The position numbers and the translations under genes are program-made. A stretch of DNA of 64,000 nt from Lewinellaceae bacterium (GTDB lineage: Bacteria > Bacteroidota > Bacteroidia > Chitinophagales > Saprospiraceae): NCBI GenBank assembly GCA_020636025.1, contig JACJYQ010000006.1, positions 62,001 through 126,000 of the forward strand, in the 5' to 3' direction. This document shows positions 36,127 to 45,158 of the stretch, in pieces. Each line of letters begins with the position of its first letter. Within the stretch, counting starts at the first letter, position 1. The notes below the pieces were generated by a model. It was not told the origin of the DNA. It was given only the letters and a program-made list of their open reading frames with translations, and ran no database searches.

Positions 36127-39042
36127 ATGAGCAAAGCCCTCGGGTCAATACAACCTCAATTCACCACAGCTAATTATCTTGCCTTTTTCGTTGGACTATT
36201 CCTGTTTGCCGCACCCGGCATTATCTTAGGGCAATGTCCGCCTGACCTGTGGTTCGATTCCCAGGCAGAGGTGGATGCCTTTCCAGCGACATACCCGGGT
36301 TGCAAAAATATGACAGGCCCGGTGCTGGTACTCGGTGCAGACATCGTCAACCTCGACTCCCTGCGCCAACTGCGCACCATCGGAGGTAAACTCCAGATCG
36401 AATCTCCGAATCTCGTCGATATCAGCGGTCTCAGCGGACTAACCCGGGTGGACGGCTTTTTGCACATCGGCGGCACGGCACTGCCCAACCTGCACGGGCT
36501 GGAAAACCTGAAGTCAACGGGCTCCAGTTTTACAGTGGCAAACAATGCACTGTTGTTGACAACCACCCATTTCGATAGCTTGCAAAACAGTGGGTTCAGT
36601 GTATCCGGTTCGCCACTATTGCAGGATTGGGGTGCCTTTCCGAGCTTAAAAACCGGCAAGGTGATCCATTTGAACAACCCCGTGTCGCAGATCAGCACAC
36701 TCGAAGGCGTTTTCCCAAGACTGGAAACAGCAGAATACCTTTTCCTTGAAAATATTGCTCAATTGGAAAGCCTTACCGGGCTCGACAACCTGAATCGTGT
36801 CGAAGCCATAAGTATTAAAAACACAGGGATTGCCAACCTGACCGGCCTGGCCAAACTTAAGAACATTAGCAACTACTTCTACCTGTATGAAAACCAGGAA
36901 TTGGTAAACCTCACCGGGGCGCCGGTATTGGATACGGTGCAAAACTTACAGATCGTCAGGAATCCAAAATTTTCGGGGCTTCAAGGGCTCGAAAGCGTAA
37001 AACTTGTGGCGCAACTGACCATCAGCGAAAACGAAAACCTGATAACGCTAGCCGACAGCGCACTAATCCCCGACGTGATCATAGGTCTGGAAATTGATCA
37101 AAATCCTGCACTAACATCCTTGCGTGGCCTCGAAAAACTCAGTATCCAAAACGGAGGCATCGCCATCGACAAAAATGATACGCTGCTGACGCTAGAAGGG
37201 CTTTCCAATATTCAGCACCCGTACACGGTTTCCATCACGGGTAATCCGCAACTCCGCGACCTGGCAGGACTTCATAAGCTGGAAACTGTTACTTCGCTGA
37301 TCCTTGAAAACAACGACGCACTTACCGATCTCAGCGGTCTGGAAAGCCTCCGTCTTGCTCGTCAATTGCGTGTAAACGACCATTTAAGACTCAAAAATCT
37401 CCATGGCCTCGAAAACCTTGAATCTTTTCTGACGGGCGTATTGTATGTCCTGCGAAACGATTCCCTTGTCAGTTTGGAAGGCCTCGGCGAAATGCTGGGT
37501 ATGCAGTCGATTCTGATAAAAGAGAATCCCCAGCTTTCAACCTGCTCCACGTTGCCCATATGCAATGCTCTGGCGCTAAATGCTTTTCCTACAATAGAAA
37601 ATAATCAGTCAGGCTGCCTCACGCCCGCCGAGATATTGGCCACCTGCCAGTTTTCCTTTAACAGCCTCGGCGGCCAGGTTTTACTCGACCCGGAATGCGA
37701 CGGTATTTTCGGCAGCCAGGACCGATACCTGCCCTACCAAATGCTCCGAACAACTGACGGGCGCCCATTCGCATGTACGGATGCCAACGGACGCTACCAG
37801 CGGTTTTTGGCTGGCAACCAACAGTATAATTTCCGGGCAGATGCCATACCCGGATTTTCACCTCAACCTGACAGTATATCCATTTCCACAAACGACACGT
37901 TGAAAGTATTCAACGGGCAGGATTTTTCACTTTGTCCCGACAGCATGTTTCATAATTGGCGGGTAAGTATTTCACCGGTTGGCTTGCCAAGGCCAGGATT
38001 TGAAAACCGCTACATCATTCAGTACCAGAATCGAAGTGCACAATCCGGTAACGCTGCTGTTATTCTTGACTTTCTCGACGATGTCCACCAGGATTTCTTA
38101 ACGATAACAAGTGCAAATGGCGGCACTATGATCGGCCCTAACCAGATACAATGGAACCTCTCCAATTTCCCGATTTTCAGCACAACTTCTAAATTCGAGG
38201 TTCGGGTAAAACTGGACCCCGCGACGCCGCTTGGCGTCCTCCTGCAACCACGTGTACGTATCCTGCCCGCTCAAAATGTCAACGACATAGACTGGTCGGA
38301 CAATGAAATGACCCTTCCGCAAACGGTCGTCGGAAGCTTTGATCCAAATGACAAATGGGTAGATCGCGAACAACTCTCCTACCCGGTTGCCCAGGAAGGT
38401 GAATGGTTGCGCTATCTGATCCGGTTCCAAAATACAGGTACTGCTGCTGCCCAAATCGTTGAACTACAGGACACTTTGACTTCCGAACTGGACTTTACCA
38501 CCTTCCAACCACTGGTGGCAAGCCATCGGTACAAACTCTCTTTTTCGGAAAATGGGATTTTAAACTGGCGTTTCGAAAACATCAACCTGCCCGATTCGTC
38601 TTCGAATGAGCCGCAAAGTCACGGATTCGTGCAGTTCCGGATACGTAGCTTCCCAGGCTTGAATGCCGGCGACTCCATCCGAAACCGCGCCGGCATTTAT
38701 TTCGACTTTAATCCCGTGGTGTTGACAAACTACGCCATAACCCGGGTGATGGAACTTGTCCCTGCCCCGACCGCACAGCCCACGGTTCCGCTGCAATTAC
38801 GCATTTTGCCCAACCCTTTTTCTGACCGGTTTTGGATAGAAATACCAGGCATTGAAGCGCATTCCAACCAAACCATGACATTGGAAGTTTCCGACCTGAC
38901 CGGCCGCATGGTATTGAGGCGCCATGTTACCGGCAACCGTTTTATGCTTGAGCGTGACAAGCTTCCTGCGGGAATGTTGCTATTCTGGCTGCGGGATGCC
39001 TCCGGGATGATGTTGGCCTGTGCGCGCGGTGTGGCCCGTTAG
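36127..39042 (+). CDS. leucine-rich-repeat-like T9SS surface protein with DUF7619-like domain
   Basis: The 971-residue protein has an N-terminal membrane/export segment (YLAFFVGLFLFAAPGIILGQ). Residues about 40-500 form leucine-rich, receptor-L-like repeats (LVDISGLSGLTRVDGFLHI, LPNLHGLENLKS, LESLTGLDNLNRVEAI, LRDLAGLHKLETVTSL). A prealbumin-like segment follows (LGGQVLLDPECDGIFGSQD), then a conserved region of the DUF7619 kind (SFDPNDKWVDREQL, WLRYLIRFQNTGTAAAQ, GIYFDFNPVVLTN) and a type A T9SS sorting domain (LRILPNPFSDRFWIEI to the end). It should be displayed on the surface and bind a partner through the repeats; the ligand is unknown. A -7 element precedes it. Confidence 0.88.
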   Translation: MSKALGSIQPQFTTANYLAFFVGLFLFAAPGIILGQCPPDLWFDSQAEVDAFPATYPGCKNMTGPVLVLGADIVNLDSLRQLRTIGGKLQIESPNLVDISGLSGLTRVDGFLHIGGTALPNLHGLENLKSTGSSFTVANNALLLTTTHFDSLQNSGFSVSGSPLLQDWGAFPSLKTGKVIHLNNPVSQISTLEGVFPRLETAEYLFLENIAQLESLTGLDNLNRVEAISIKNTGIANLTGLAKLKNISNYFYLYENQELVNLTGAPVLDTVQNLQIVRNPKFSGLQGLESVKLVAQLTISENENLITLADSALIPDVIIGLEIDQNPALTSLRGLEKLSIQNGGIAIDKNDTLLTLEGLSNIQHPYTVSITGNPQLRDLAGLHKLETVTSLILENNDALTDLSGLESLRLARQLRVNDHLRLKNLHGLENLESFLTGVLYVLRNDSLVSLEGLGEMLGMQSILIKENPQLSTCSTLPICNALALNAFPTIENNQSGCLTPAEILATCQFSFNSLGGQVLLDPECDGIFGSQDRYLPYQMLRTTDGRPFACTDANGRYQRFLAGNQQYNFRADAIPGFSPQPDSISISTNDTLKVFNGQDFSLCPDSMFHNWRVSISPVGLPRPGFENRYIIQYQNRSAQSGNAAVILDFLDDVHQDFLTITSANGGTMIGPNQIQWNLSNFPIFSTTSKFEVRVKLDPATPLGVLLQPRVRILPAQNVNDIDWSDNEMTLPQTVVGSFDPNDKWVDREQLSYPVAQEGEWLRYLIRFQNTGTAAAQIVELQDTLTSELDFTTFQPLVASHRYKLSFSENGILNWRFENINLPDSSSNEPQSHGFVQFRIRSFPGLNAGDSIRNRAGIYFDFNPVVLTNYAITRVMELVPAPTAQPTVPLQLRILPNPFSDRFWIEIPGIEAHSNQTMTLEVSDLTGRMVLRRHVTGNRFMLERDKLPAGMLLFWLRDASGMMLACARGVAR

Positions 39043-39096
39043 AAACCATGAATAAACTTCTCTTTCCCTGCCAACCGGAGCTGATGAGGAGTTAAT

Positions 39097-39330
39097 ATGG
39101 TTTGGCGACGAGACAACCATCCTATGGAGCTTTTTTCGGAAAGGGTAACCTTGCAAAAACTGAGATATATTCATGACAATCCGGTGCGTGCAGGACTGGT
39201 ACGGCAAGCAGATGATTGGGTGTAGAGCAGTGCCAGCAACTATGCATACGGGCAAGGCATATACGACGTGAAATTGCTTTGGACAAATTTCTTGCCGCTC
39301 TCGTATGTTCGCCTTTATTACCATTGGTAG
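39097..39330 (+). pseudogene. remnant of a REP-associated tyrosine transposase (RAYT, Y1_Tnp)
   Basis: In one frame the sequence reads VWRRDNHPMELFSERVTLQK, then LRYIHDNPVRAGLVRQADDW, an in-frame TAG at 39223-39225 where the family has Tyr, then SSASNYAYGQGIYDVKLLW. This is the C-terminal third of RAYT/IS200-like Y1 transposases (family pattern YIHxNPVRAGLV...YSSAxNY). The N-terminus with the catalytic HUH motif and Tyr is absent. It is therefore inactive. Its 3' end overlaps the REP-like element at 39308-39354, the typical RAYT-REP neighbourhood. Confidence 0.85.
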
Positions 39331-39354
39331 CGCGAGCCAAGAAGCCTTCCCGAC
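39308..39354 (+). repeat. REP-like element at the RAYT remnant 3' end
   Basis: Matches 36013-36059 (42 of 47 bases) and in its second half the inverted element at 34614-34641. It begins inside the decayed transposase frame. Confidence 0.75.
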
Positions 39355-39399
39355 GTTCTATTTCTATACATAAAGTCTCAACCGACAACCACAAAACAC

Positions 39400-39430
39400 T
39401 TGCAACATCAAAGTTTTGCCGTTACTTTTG
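39400..39430 (+). promoter_or_regulatory. Bacteroidetes-type promoter of the 39465 gene
   Basis: TTG at 39400-39402 and TACTTTTG at 39423-39430 are spaced by 20 bases, and the ATG follows 34 bases later. Confidence 0.6.
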
Positions 39431-39464
39431 AAATCAAGACCTGGACACCTGGAATCAACCCACC

Positions 39465-40148
39465 ATGAAAAATCTACTTCAAACAAGCCTGATTGCAATT
39501 CTTATTTCATTTTCCATTACATCGTGCATAAAAGAAAACATCGTAAGCTGCACAGGCAGCGATTGTTTTATTTTTGAAGGCCAGGTTTTTGACTCAATTA
39601 AAAATCTGGCAATCAGCAATGCAAGCATAGAAGTTATTCTTGTTTACGACAATGGCTCATTTGGTTCCATCAACTATAAAAAAGAAATTGTTGGAAAGTC
39701 AAAATCTGATCAGGATGGGAACTATAGGGTAGCGTTTTCCGGAGAAAGATTAAAAGATGTGGATGGCTATTTTGAAATCGAAATTTCTAAACAGGGATAT
39801 TTTGATAAAACAATTATGCTTGAGTATGTCAATAATACCAGTTTTGACGTACCCAATATTGTGGATGCAGATATTCATCGCAAAGCCTACCTGGATGTAA
39901 ATATTAAAACAGGAGAATATATCGATAATGTACAGTTTTCCTTGCCAACAGGAGGAGACGGGCAGTCAACGTGGGCAGGACTCACGAATTCTTCAAACAG
40001 AGATACAACGTATAATTTTCAGGTGGCAGGAGACCAATTCACCAAGGTTCAATACAACTATAAAAGACTTGGCTTGAATTATTCCAAATCAGATTCTATT
40101 TACATTAATGGTGGGGAAAAGAGACAGTTGAACATCAAAATCGAATAG
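39465..40148 (+). CDS. lipoprotein with carboxypeptidase-regulatory-like region, unknown function
   Basis: The 227-residue product starts with a lipoprotein signal (MKNLLQTSLIAILISFSITSC, lipobox ITSC). A beta-sandwich-like region follows (FEGQVFDSIKNLAISNASIEV, SDQDGNYRVAFSG, YFEIEISKQGYFDKT), resembling carboxypeptidase-regulatory/transthyretin-like folds; the remainder (HRKAYLDVNIKTGEYIDNVQF) is not recognised. It is AT-richer than the surrounding T9SS genes, as is the next gene, and both follow the RAYT remnant, which may hint at later acquisition. It likely forms a two-gene unit with the 40207 gene, 58 bases downstream. Confidence 0.75.
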   Translation: MKNLLQTSLIAILISFSITSCIKENIVSCTGSDCFIFEGQVFDSIKNLAISNASIEVILVYDNGSFGSINYKKEIVGKSKSDQDGNYRVAFSGERLKDVDGYFEIEISKQGYFDKTIMLEYVNNTSFDVPNIVDADIHRKAYLDVNIKTGEYIDNVQFSLPTGGDGQSTWAGLTNSSNRDTTYNFQVAGDQFTKVQYNYKRLGLNYSKSDSIYINGGEKRQLNIKIE

Positions 40149-40206
40149 AAAAAACAACACTTTTGTCCGAGATTTTCTCCAGGAATATGACCACATTTCT
40201 ACTCAA

Positions 40207-40836
40207 ATGAAAGAAATCCTCATTGCCGCAATTGTTGGAATTCTAACATGCTCCAGCACTCTCGCTCAGCATTCGAACTCCACCATCAAGTACTTTGATG
40301 AGAACAATATTGAAATTAGTGAATCAGAGTATTATCAAATTCTCTCAACGAAGGATGTGCTCGAGCTTCCTATCGATTCAGCAAACCACAAAAAGCTTAC
40401 ATTAAGAGAAAACCGGGGAAGAATACCCGACAGAGCCTCATTGGAGTCCTTGCTTGAAAAGGCCATCCATCGGGAATTAGATGCCGAAAAACCAATTGTC
40501 ATTATTTACCACCCGGGCAAAGACGCTTGCAATTCAGGTGGAACCGCCACCAAAGAATCATACAGGATCTGGTTCAATAAATTGGAAGCGAAAGTCTTTA
40601 AGATAGCTCAAGCCAAGCCTGTATATATTTATAAGGATAATAGTGGTTTGGAAAATTATGAGGGTGTGCTAACCTGGTACAAAGATCCCGAAAGCACCAT
40701 TGAAAAGCGATTTTTTAAATACCATTATCCGTGTAGCAGTTTTGTAGTAATCTCAAAAACCGGAGATTACATAAGCTACTTTGGAGAATTTGCAGATAAA
40801 GACGTCTGGAAGGCAACCAGGCTGATGAATAATTAG
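40207..40836 (+). CDS. exported protein of unknown function (209 aa)
   Basis: A signal peptide (MKEILIAAIVGILTCSSTLAQ) is followed by an alpha/beta region with the segment PIVIIYHPGKDACNSGG and later VYIYKDNSGLENYEGVLTWYKD, SSFVVISKTGDYISYFGEF. The spacing of a strand, a Cys and a final VVISKTGDY strand recalls thioredoxin-like folds, but there is no CXXC motif and the family is not established. It probably acts with the lipoprotein encoded just upstream. Confidence 0.7.
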   Translation: MKEILIAAIVGILTCSSTLAQHSNSTIKYFDENNIEISESEYYQILSTKDVLELPIDSANHKKLTLRENRGRIPDRASLESLLEKAIHRELDAEKPIVIIYHPGKDACNSGGTATKESYRIWFNKLEAKVFKIAQAKPVYIYKDNSGLENYEGVLTWYKDPESTIEKRFFKYHYPCSSFVVISKTGDYISYFGEFADKDVWKATRLMNN

Positions 40837-40863
40837 AATTCAACGTTACTTCCAATACCATCA

Positions 40864-42159
40864 TTAGCTAATTCCACCCAAGCCCACCATATACATTTTC
40901 AAAGCTTTCTCTCTCTGCACCTTATGATCAACAATCGGCTGTGGATACGTAAGTGAATCAAACTCAGCTACCCAGCGTCGAATGTACACGCCGTCCGGAT
41001 CGAATTTGCGGGCCTGCTCGTGTGGGTTGAAAATGCGGAAATAGGGCGCGGCGTCGCAGCCGGTGCCTGCTGCCCACTGCCAGCCGCCGTTGTTGGAGGC
41101 CAGGTCGAAATCCAGCAGCTTTCGGGCAAAGTAAGCTTCGCCCAATCGCCAGTCGATGAGCAGGTCCTTGCATAGAAAACTGGCGGTGATCATGCGGGCT
41201 CGGTTGTGCATAAAACCGGTTGCATTGAGCTCCCGCATACCGGCATCCACAATAGGAAAGCCGGTTCTCCCCTCGCACCAGGCCTGAAACCACGGCTCAT
41301 TGTTTGGCCATTGAATGGCATCATAGGCCGGTTTAAAGCTACCGGTAACCACATGTGGAAAATGCCAGAGGATCATCTGGTAGAATTCCCGCCAGATAAG
41401 TTCATTGATGTACTTCTCGTTCCATTGTCTGCTCTGCCTGAACAACTCCCGAATGCTGATGGTGCCAAACCGCAGGTGCACACTCATGTGCGATATGCCG
41501 TTCAGACCGGGAAAATCGCGTGTTTCATGATAATGTCGGATGATCTGCTCGGGAATTTGGGGCGTATCCACCTGAATGTTGCTTTTGCTGAATCCGATTT
41601 GTTCTAGCGATAAACGTTCGCCGCTTATCTGATTATCCCAGTTTGGTTTATATGTCCTTTCTGCCAGATCTGATTCCCGCAATACGGTTTTCCATTTCCT
41701 TGAGTAAGGCGTATAAACCGTGTATGGTTTGCCATCGTCCTTCAGTACTTCATCCTTCGCCAGAATCACCTGGTCTTTGACGCTGGTAAAGGAGATGCCC
41801 TTTACTTGAAGGAGTTCGCCAACTGCCTGGTCTCTTTTGCCTGCATAAGGTTCGTAATCTTCGTTGGTAAATACCGCCTGAATGGCAAATTCTGCTATCA
41901 ACTGTTTCCATACTTCAATAGGATCGCCCTGCCTGACCAACAGCGCGCCTCCTTCCTTTTTGATTTCAGTTCCGAGCCTTGTCAGCGAATCGTGGATAAA
42001 GCTTACCCGGGCATCATCGCGGTCTTCAAGTTCATCCAGAATATTCGTGTCGAAAATGAATAACCCCAGCACATTTCCTTTTTGGTGGGCAAGGCTAAGG
42101 GCGGTGTTGTCTTTCAGGCGCAGGTCGCGGCGAAACCAGTGGACGGTAGTGGATGACAT
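40864..42159 (-). CDS. phrB: deoxyribodipyrimidine photolyase (cryptochrome/photolyase family)
   Basis: The enzyme repairs cyclobutane pyrimidine dimers with light, using FAD and an antenna chromophore. The 431-residue protein has the N-terminal photolyase domain (TTVHWFRRDLRLKDNTAL, LGLFIFDTNIL) and the C-terminal FAD-binding domain with MSVHLRFGTISIRELF, NELIWREFYQMILWHFP, GRTGFPIVDAGMRELNATGFMHNRARM and WQWAAGTGCDAAPYFRIFNP, all diagnostic of class I CPD photolyases. Length and motifs are complete. It ends close to the convergent 40207 gene and has no operon partner. Confidence 0.97.
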   Translation of the reverse strand: MSSTTVHWFRRDLRLKDNTALSLAHQKGNVLGLFIFDTNILDELEDRDDARVSFIHDSLTRLGTEIKKEGGALLVRQGDPIEVWKQLIAEFAIQAVFTNEDYEPYAGKRDQAVGELLQVKGISFTSVKDQVILAKDEVLKDDGKPYTVYTPYSRKWKTVLRESDLAERTYKPNWDNQISGERLSLEQIGFSKSNIQVDTPQIPEQIIRHYHETRDFPGLNGISHMSVHLRFGTISIRELFRQSRQWNEKYINELIWREFYQMILWHFPHVVTGSFKPAYDAIQWPNNEPWFQAWCEGRTGFPIVDAGMRELNATGFMHNRARMITASFLCKDLLIDWRLGEAYFARKLLDFDLASNNGGWQWAAGTGCDAAPYFRIFNPHEQARKFDPDGVYIRRWVAEFDSLTYPQPIVDHKVQREKALKMYMVGLGGIS

Positions 42160-42263
42160 AGGTGTTGTATGGTTTTGCTATAAACCACTGGTATTGGAAA
42201 AGGTTTGATGGAACATTTCACAACAGAAGTTTGCTCGCTACAAGTGCTGTGTAATATTGAACA

Positions 42264-42342
42264 TTGGATATTCCTTGTTGGATATTGGATATTCCAACAA
42301 AAACTGTAGAGGAATAATGAATATCCAACAAGGAATATCCAA
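42264..42342. repeat. perfect 23-bp inverted repeat
   Basis: Arms at 42264-42286 and 42320-42342 (core ATTCCTTGTTGGATATT) are exact inverted copies 33 bases apart in the gap between the photolyase and cytochrome-like genes. A further partial copy lies at 42943-42972, before the adenylate cyclase stop. Confidence 0.8.
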
Positions 42343-42380
42343 CTCCGAAGTATAAACTCTATCTGAACTGGGCAATGCTC

Positions 42381-42755
42381 TTAGTTAGCCATTCCCTGAT
42401 TGTACCAATCCTTAAACAGCTTGATCTCTTCAGCGCTTAGAGGCGTTTTCTTACTCTTGAAAGGCATAAACTTTATCTCTTCGGCAGGCAGCTGAATCCT
42501 GTTTACAATATCAACAATGTTCTCTTTCGTTGCTTCATAAGTATTCAGTAGTTTTTTCTTCCCTGTTTCGGGGAAATGGCAAGGGGTACAGCTGCGCTCC
42601 ATGATGGGCAAAATATCGGCTGTATAAGAAACCGCTGAAACCTTTTCTTCCGGCGCCGAAGCAGTTGCTTTCCTGGAAGTTTTGCAGTAGACAAGGGATA
42701 GTGAAAGCAGCATCAGCAAAGTGGCGATGCGCCCGGTTTTTGAATTTGTAATCAT
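42381..42755 (-). CDS. small c-type-cytochrome-like (heme-binding) lipoprotein
   Basis: The protein (124 residues from the ATG at 42755, MITNSKTGRIATLLMLLSLSLVYC) has a lipobox-like Cys near residue 24 and a single heme c motif CTPCH within the segment ILPIMERSCTPCHFPETGKKK, typical of the heme-binding Haem_bd-like or planctomycete-cytochrome-like proteins. A distal segment FMPFKSKKTPLSAEEIKLFKDWYNQGM supplies the Met and helix expected as the sixth ligand region. It would be a membrane-anchored periplasmic electron carrier or sensor. A longer start at 42827 is less likely, as the signal peptide begins at 42755. Confidence 0.85.
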   Translation of the reverse strand: MITNSKTGRIATLLMLLSLSLVYCKTSRKATASAPEEKVSAVSYTADILPIMERSCTPCHFPETGKKKLLNTYEATKENIVDIVNRIQLPAEEIKFMPFKSKKTPLSAEEIKLFKDWYNQGMAN

Positions 42756-42978
42756 GTTGCAGGTGTTATATTTGAATAGAAAAAGTATTGTTTGTAAACT
42801 GTGAGGTGGATTCTCTGACCTATGCATTCCTGAAGAATAATCAGGCGGATCTGAATGGAATTAGGGTATTGGAGTAGTAAATTTTTCTTGCCATGATTGA
42901 TGTTCACGCAAGAGCATCAATCGTGGCAAAAATCATTGGGTGTTGGAAACTCCTTGTTGGATATTGGATATCACCATG

Positions 42979-45156
42979 CTACTGCTCCCTTTCCAAAAAA
43001 TACATATCAATCTCCCCTTTGTGCTTCGCTTTTAGCTTTCCGCGGTAATCAAAGGAAAATTCGTCTTTTAGCAATGCATGGGTCTGGCCACTCACATTGA
43101 TCCTTCCCGGTTCGCTGCTGCTTTCCATTCGGGCAGCCGTGTTCACCGTATCGCCCCAGATATCGTAGGCAAACTTCTTTACGCCAACAATTCCCGCTAC
43201 GACCGTTCCGCTGTGCAAGCCTATGCGGATATCGAGTTGATGAGCCACTTTTTGCTTTCGTTGCTCTACAAAAGATTGTATTTCCAAAGCAGCCTGTGCG
43301 GCCCGTTGCGCATGCCGGGACTCGGGAACTGGAAGTCCGGAAACAGCCATGTAAGCATCGCCAATGGTCTTTATTTTCTCCAGGCCATAACGCTCCATAA
43401 TTTCATCAAAAGCCTGGAAATTGACGTGAAGTTCGTGTACCAGATCTTGCGGTGACAGCTTCTGTGCCATCTGCGTAAAGCCAACAAAATCGGTGAATAG
43501 CACAGTCACCTCGTCGAATTGCCGGGCCATACTCCGGCCATTGTCCTTAAGCTCATCCGCCACCTCAGAAGGGAGAATATTTAGCAGCAGAGCATCCGAC
43601 TTTTGCTTCTCCGAGCGTATGATGCTATTTGATTTTTGCTGGTTTCGGAAATTCCGGAAAATAAAAAACGACAACAGCGACAACAACAAAATGCCTGTGA
43701 TATAGAGCAAGCGCTGTCTCTTCTGACTCTGCAATTCCTTATCCTGCAGCTCCAGCTGCGACCGCTGAAGACTCACCTGAGTGGCCTGGAGTTTTTGTTC
43801 GTTCTCAGCCAATTTGAGCTGCTCCTCCTTTTCACGGCTAACCAGTTGTTCCGAGGCCAGCTCAGCCTGCGCTTTCAAATAGGCCAGATGTTGCAGTTCC
43901 TTTTCCTTATTGGCCAGGTTAATCACCGTTTGCTTGAGTTCCAGTTCCTGCTGTTGTTTGGCAGCAAGCAGGATCTGCTGCTGAAGTTTGGCATCCGTGA
44001 TGATCTGGTGCTGCCGCAGTGAATCCTCTTTGCGGCTAAACTCAAACTTCAGCGTCTTTTTGGTTACCTCTTTCTGCTTTTCCTGATTGTTGATGCTATC
44101 CCGGAGCAGCACATATCCCTTGTACGCAAAATAAGCGCTGTCGGCATTCTGGGTTTCTTCGTATATCTGCGACAGCTTCAACAGCGCTTCACTGGCCGTA
44201 CTCAGCAATCCGACTTCGCGCGCCAATTCAAGCGCCTTTTTTTCTGCTTCTGCTGCTTCGCCGTATCGCTCCTGCAGAAAATAAATATTCCCGATACTCG
44301 CATAACTGGGGGCGGCGGCCTTCTTGTCCTTGATCTTTTCAGCAATGGCCAGCGCGCGTTCATGGTATTCCCTGGCGGTTGAATAATCGGCCAGCGCCAG
44401 ATATACATTGCCAATATTACCCAAAGTGCCGGCAATTCGGGACTGATTGCCATACTGCTCATTGATCTTCAAAGCACGCTGTTTGTATTCCAGTGCATTC
44501 TTATAATCCTTAAGCTGAGTATATACATTGCCAAGATTGCCAAGGATACCCGCAACCCCCAATTGGTTACCGGTTGCTTCTGTGTTCACCAGCGCCTTTT
44601 CGTAATACTCAATCGCCCTTGGGTAGTCGCGCAGGTCGTTGTAAATGTTGCCAATATTCCCCTGATTATTGCCGATCTGTTTTTTGTTACCCGTTTGCTC
44701 GTTGATTTTCAGTGTTTTCTGATAATACTCCAGTGCACGCGGGTAATCGAAAATGGAATAATACACTATGCCAATGTTGTTGAAATTATTGGCGACTCCC
44801 TGCTGGTTTCCCAGTTTTTGATTGATATCCAGGGCTTTTTGGTAATTATCAAGGGCAGATGCATAATCAGCCTGTACCAGCAGATTGGTGCCCATCACAC
44901 TGTAAGCCTTCGCCAGGAAGTTTTTATCCGGCAGTTTTTCAGCTAATCGGATCGCTTTTTCAGCGTATAAAATCCCTTTGGATGGTTCTGTAAAATAATA
45001 GCGTTTTGCAATGTCTGTGAGCAACCTGGCACGAATGGTATCTTCCTTTACATAGGATTTTTCCACTTGAATAAGTGAGTCCAGAGCTGTCTGCTGAGCA
45101 AGTACACAAACAGTCGTCCATAAAACCAGAAAAAGGGAGCTACAGCTTCGAATCAT
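42979..45156 (-). CDS. TPR-containing adenylate cyclase (class III)
   Basis: The protein (725 residues from the ATG at 45156) has a signal peptide (MIRSCSSLFLVLWTTVCVLAQ), about seven TPR units (for example YPRALEYYQKTLKINEQTGN, YKNALEYKQRALKINEQYGN), a long coiled coil, a membrane helix (LLYITGILLLSLLSFFIF) and a cytoplasmic class III cyclase domain in the last 190 residues. Catalytic metal-binding Asp lie in VLFTDFVGFT and KTIGDAYMAV. The Lys of KTIGDAY and the Asp of FAYDIWGDTVN are the adenine-selecting residues, so cAMP is the expected product. The periplasmic TPRs probably sense a protein partner. The start is 2 bases after the stop of the preceding lipoprotein gene, so the two are coupled. 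Confidence 0.93.
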   Translation of the reverse strand: MIRSCSSLFLVLWTTVCVLAQQTALDSLIQVEKSYVKEDTIRARLLTDIAKRYYFTEPSKGILYAEKAIRLAEKLPDKNFLAKAYSVMGTNLLVQADYASALDNYQKALDINQKLGNQQGVANNFNNIGIVYYSIFDYPRALEYYQKTLKINEQTGNKKQIGNNQGNIGNIYNDLRDYPRAIEYYEKALVNTEATGNQLGVAGILGNLGNVYTQLKDYKNALEYKQRALKINEQYGNQSRIAGTLGNIGNVYLALADYSTAREYHERALAIAEKIKDKKAAAPSYASIGNIYFLQERYGEAAEAEKKALELAREVGLLSTASEALLKLSQIYEETQNADSAYFAYKGYVLLRDSINNQEKQKEVTKKTLKFEFSRKEDSLRQHQIITDAKLQQQILLAAKQQQELELKQTVINLANKEKELQHLAYLKAQAELASEQLVSREKEEQLKLAENEQKLQATQVSLQRSQLELQDKELQSQKRQRLLYITGILLLSLLSFFIFRNFRNQQKSNSIIRSEKQKSDALLLNILPSEVADELKDNGRSMARQFDEVTVLFTDFVGFTQMAQKLSPQDLVHELHVNFQAFDEIMERYGLEKIKTIGDAYMAVSGLPVPESRHAQRAAQAALEIQSFVEQRKQKVAHQLDIRIGLHSGTVVAGIVGVKKFAYDIWGDTVNTAARMESSSEPGRINVSGQTHALLKDEFSFDYRGKLKAKHKGEIDMYFLEREQ

Positions 45157-45158
45157 GC

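Noticed and set aside
42890..42927. Hairpin GCCATGATTGATG/CATCAATCGTGGC as terminator of the cyclase gene
   Set aside because: The stem is good but no T-run follows on either strand, so its role is unclear.
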